Shown piece after piece: positions 5,580-6,942 of a DNA stretch of 6,942 bases. The notes below the pieces were generated by a model. The model saw only the letters and a list, made by a program, of their open reading frames with translations, was not told the origin of the DNA and did not search any database. Source of the DNA: an uncultured Bacteroidota bacterium (GTDB taxonomy: Bacteria > Bacteroidota > Bacteroidia > Chitinophagales > Chitinophagaceae); assembly GCA_903933995.1 (NCBI GenBank), contig CAIZMD010000580.1, positions 1 through 6,942 of the forward strand. The letters are read 5' to 3'. Numbering within the stretch: the first letter of the stretch is position 1; each line of letters begins with the position of its first letter. Both the position numbers and the translations under genes were made by a program.

Positions 5580-6942
5580 ATGGGTATTATACAAAAACAA
5601 GGCATTCAATCTTCTTTGTTGATCATGCTTGGTTTTGTGATTGGAGCGGTAAACCTGCTGGTTTTGTTTCCCCTGTTTTTTACCAAAACAGAAATGGGAT
5701 TGGTTAGGGCCCTAATAGACACTGGAGCAACACTCTCCCTTTTCTGTACGCTTGGCACACTGCCGGTTGTTTATAAATTTTATCCTTTCTACAACCAGTA
5801 CTTGGGAAAATTTAAAAATGACCTACCCATACTTACCTTAACGGTGAACTTGATTGGATTTGGCATTTTGCTTTTATTGGGCTGGCAACAAAAGGACTTT
5901 ATCATCAGAAAATTGGGAAAGTCACCCAGTTTTGCTGCCAATTTTTCTTATGTCTATCCATATACTTTTTTCTTACTCATGTTTTATTGGTTAGAGTCTT
6001 TTGCCTGGGGATTGAGAAAAGGGGTTTATACCAATTTCATGCGCGAGACGGCTGTTAGAATTTTGACCACCCTGCTGATCCTAGCTTTTGGATTTGGGTT
6101 TATATCTCTGCAAAATTTTATCCTATTCTTTAGTTTAATCTATGTGATCCCCACCCTATTGTTATTATACAGTTTGGTACAATCTGGTGAATGGTCTTTG
6201 AATAAATTCAAACTCAGTCATGTAACCAGAAGATTGGGAAAGAAAATGTTGAATTTCTCTCTCTTTGTTTTTGCTGGCCAATTTTTTAATATGCTGGCAA
6301 AAACCAATGACACTTTCTTGATATTTGGTTTAAGAGGATTGAGTGATACGGGCATTTTTGCCATTGCTACATATGTTTCAGCTATTCTAGAAATACCCCA
6401 ACGCAGTTTAAACGCTATCAGCATTCCAGTGCTAGCCGTTTCTTGGAAGAACAAAGACTTTGCCAATATCAAACATATCTACCACAAGAGTGTGTCAAAC
6501 CTGTTGGCTATTGGATTATTGGCTTTTGGATTAATCTGGTTGAATATTGAAAACTTAGTGGCTTTTTTAAACTGGATCAGTCACAAGGAATCTGGTGGAT
6601 ATGACCAATTGACCCAACTCATTTTTATCATGGGCTTGGCCAAATTGATTGACCTTGCTACTGGCGTCAATGCCCAAATTATTGGCACTTCTAATTATTG
6701 GAAATTTGACTTTTATACCAATCTGATTTATATTATCCTTTCATTACCCATGAACTTTGTTCTGATCAAATATTATGGACTAGAGGGACTGGCTTATTCT
6801 AATTTAGTTGCATTGGTAATTTATAATTCCATGCGCTTTACTTTCTTGTACAAGAAATTCCAGCTACAACCTTATACCTGGAAACACGCTTTATTCTTGG
6901 GTTTGAGCCTTCTGTTGATGATGGGCATTTTCTATGTACCAC
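5580..6942 (+). CDS. Wzx-type polysaccharide flippase (oligosaccharide exporter), 3' end outside window
   Basis: The frame from ATG 5580 stays open for 454 codons to the window edge without a stop. The protein is an integral inner-membrane transporter of the polysaccharide-transport branch of the MATE/MVF superfamily. It starts MGIIQKQGIQSSLLIMLGFV, the 'MGi..kQ.i....' N-terminus common in Bacteroidota exporters, followed by NLLVLFPLFFTKTEMGLVR (25-43). I count about 12-13 hydrophobic segments: roughly 12-33, 42-64, 83-101, 124-143, 157-177, 179-200, 224-250, 255-270, 306-327, 344-361, 376-396, 403-423 and 435-452. The EIPQRSLNAIS segment (271-281) and the conserved NDTFLIFG (243-250) fit the family. 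Relatives are often near 480-500 residues, so only a few tens of residues are probably missing. The likely job is to flip the lipid-linked repeat unit built by the neighbouring glycosyltransferases and methyltransferases. It is divergent from the WcaA-like gene. No better start exists: the next ATG (residue 16) would cut into the first membrane segment. Confidence 0.88.
   Translation, partial: MGIIQKQGIQSSLLIMLGFVIGAVNLLVLFPLFFTKTEMGLVRALIDTGATLSLFCTLGTLPVVYKFYPFYNQYLGKFKNDLPILTLTVNLIGFGILLLLGWQQKDFIIRKLGKSPSFAANFSYVYPYTFFLLMFYWLESFAWGLRKGVYTNFMRETAVRILTTLLILAFGFGFISLQNFILFFSLIYVIPTLLLLYSLVQSGEWSLNKFKLSHVTRRLGKKMLNFSLFVFAGQFFNMLAKTNDTFLIFGLRGLSDTGIFAIATYVSAILEIPQRSLNAISIPVLAVSWKNKDFANIKHIYHKSVSNLLAIGLLAFGLIWLNIENLVAFLNWISHKESGGYDQLTQLIFIMGLAKLIDLATGVNAQIIGTSNYWKFDFYTNLIYIILSLPMNFVLIKYYGLEGLAYSNLVALVIYNSMRFTFLYKKFQLQPYTWKHALFLGLSLLLMMGIFYVP

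Noticed and set aside
5518..5580. N-terminal extension of the WcaA-like gene starting at TTG 5580
   Set aside because: It uses a rare start, adds 21 residues before the conserved first strand, and removes the whole gap between two divergent genes. The ATG at 5517 fits the family better.
6218..6472. Minus-strand open frame of 84 codons
   Set aside because: It lies wholly inside the flippase reading frame, which has clear membrane segments and family motifs here; the minus frame has no recognisable domain.
1..6942. Defence system, CRISPR array, insertion sequence, tRNA or riboswitch
   Set aside because: I found no spaced repeats, transposase motifs, terminal inverted repeats, cloverleaf or recognisable regulatory RNA; coding density leaves only gaps of 126 and 62 bp.

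Overview
The window is a slice of a bacterial surface-polysaccharide (O-antigen, capsule or exopolysaccharide) biosynthesis locus. It is nearly fully coding and AT-rich. The host is most likely a member of the Bacteroidota, perhaps Chitinophagaceae-like. This rests on three things: the N-terminus of the flippase has the form common in Bacteroidota polysaccharide exporters, start codons mostly lack a Shine-Dalgarno sequence, and the clearest promoter-like sites fit the Bacteroidota TTG / TAnnTTTG pattern. The taxon is inferred, not proven.

Layout: (1) 1-262, + strand: C-terminal end of a family 2 glycosyltransferase (GT2) cut by the window edge. (2) 263-2076, - strand: a two-gene unit, a rhamnosyltransferase-like GT2 followed by an FkbM-family methyltransferase, joined by a 4-bp ATGA overlap. 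(3) 2203-4742, + strand: a three-gene unit, a Methyltransf_11-type enzyme, a MycE/CmcI-like sugar O-methyltransferase (again joined by ATGA) and a GT2. (4) 4744-5517, - strand: a WcaA-like GT2 transcribed alone. (5) 5580-6942, + strand: a Wzx-type flippase of 454 visible residues that runs off the right edge. There are four strand switches in under 7 kb. Both convergent junctions leave 0 or 1 bp between stop codons. The only non-coding gaps of any size are the two divergent ones, 2077-2202 and 5518-5579.

How the genes may work together (inference): the four GT2 enzymes would add sugars one at a time to a lipid-linked repeat unit at the inner face of the cytoplasmic membrane. Three methyltransferases from three different families would O-methylate sugars or chain ends. 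The flippase would move the finished lipid-linked unit to the outer side. The unusual share of methyltransferases points to a methyl-decorated glycan.

I found no RNA gene, mobile element, CRISPR array or defence system, and no gap over 300 bases. I do not see a wholly new system. The most unusual features are a compact symmetric divergent promoter candidate that would give leaderless messages, the back-to-back stop codons, and the tailed MycE-like methyltransferase.
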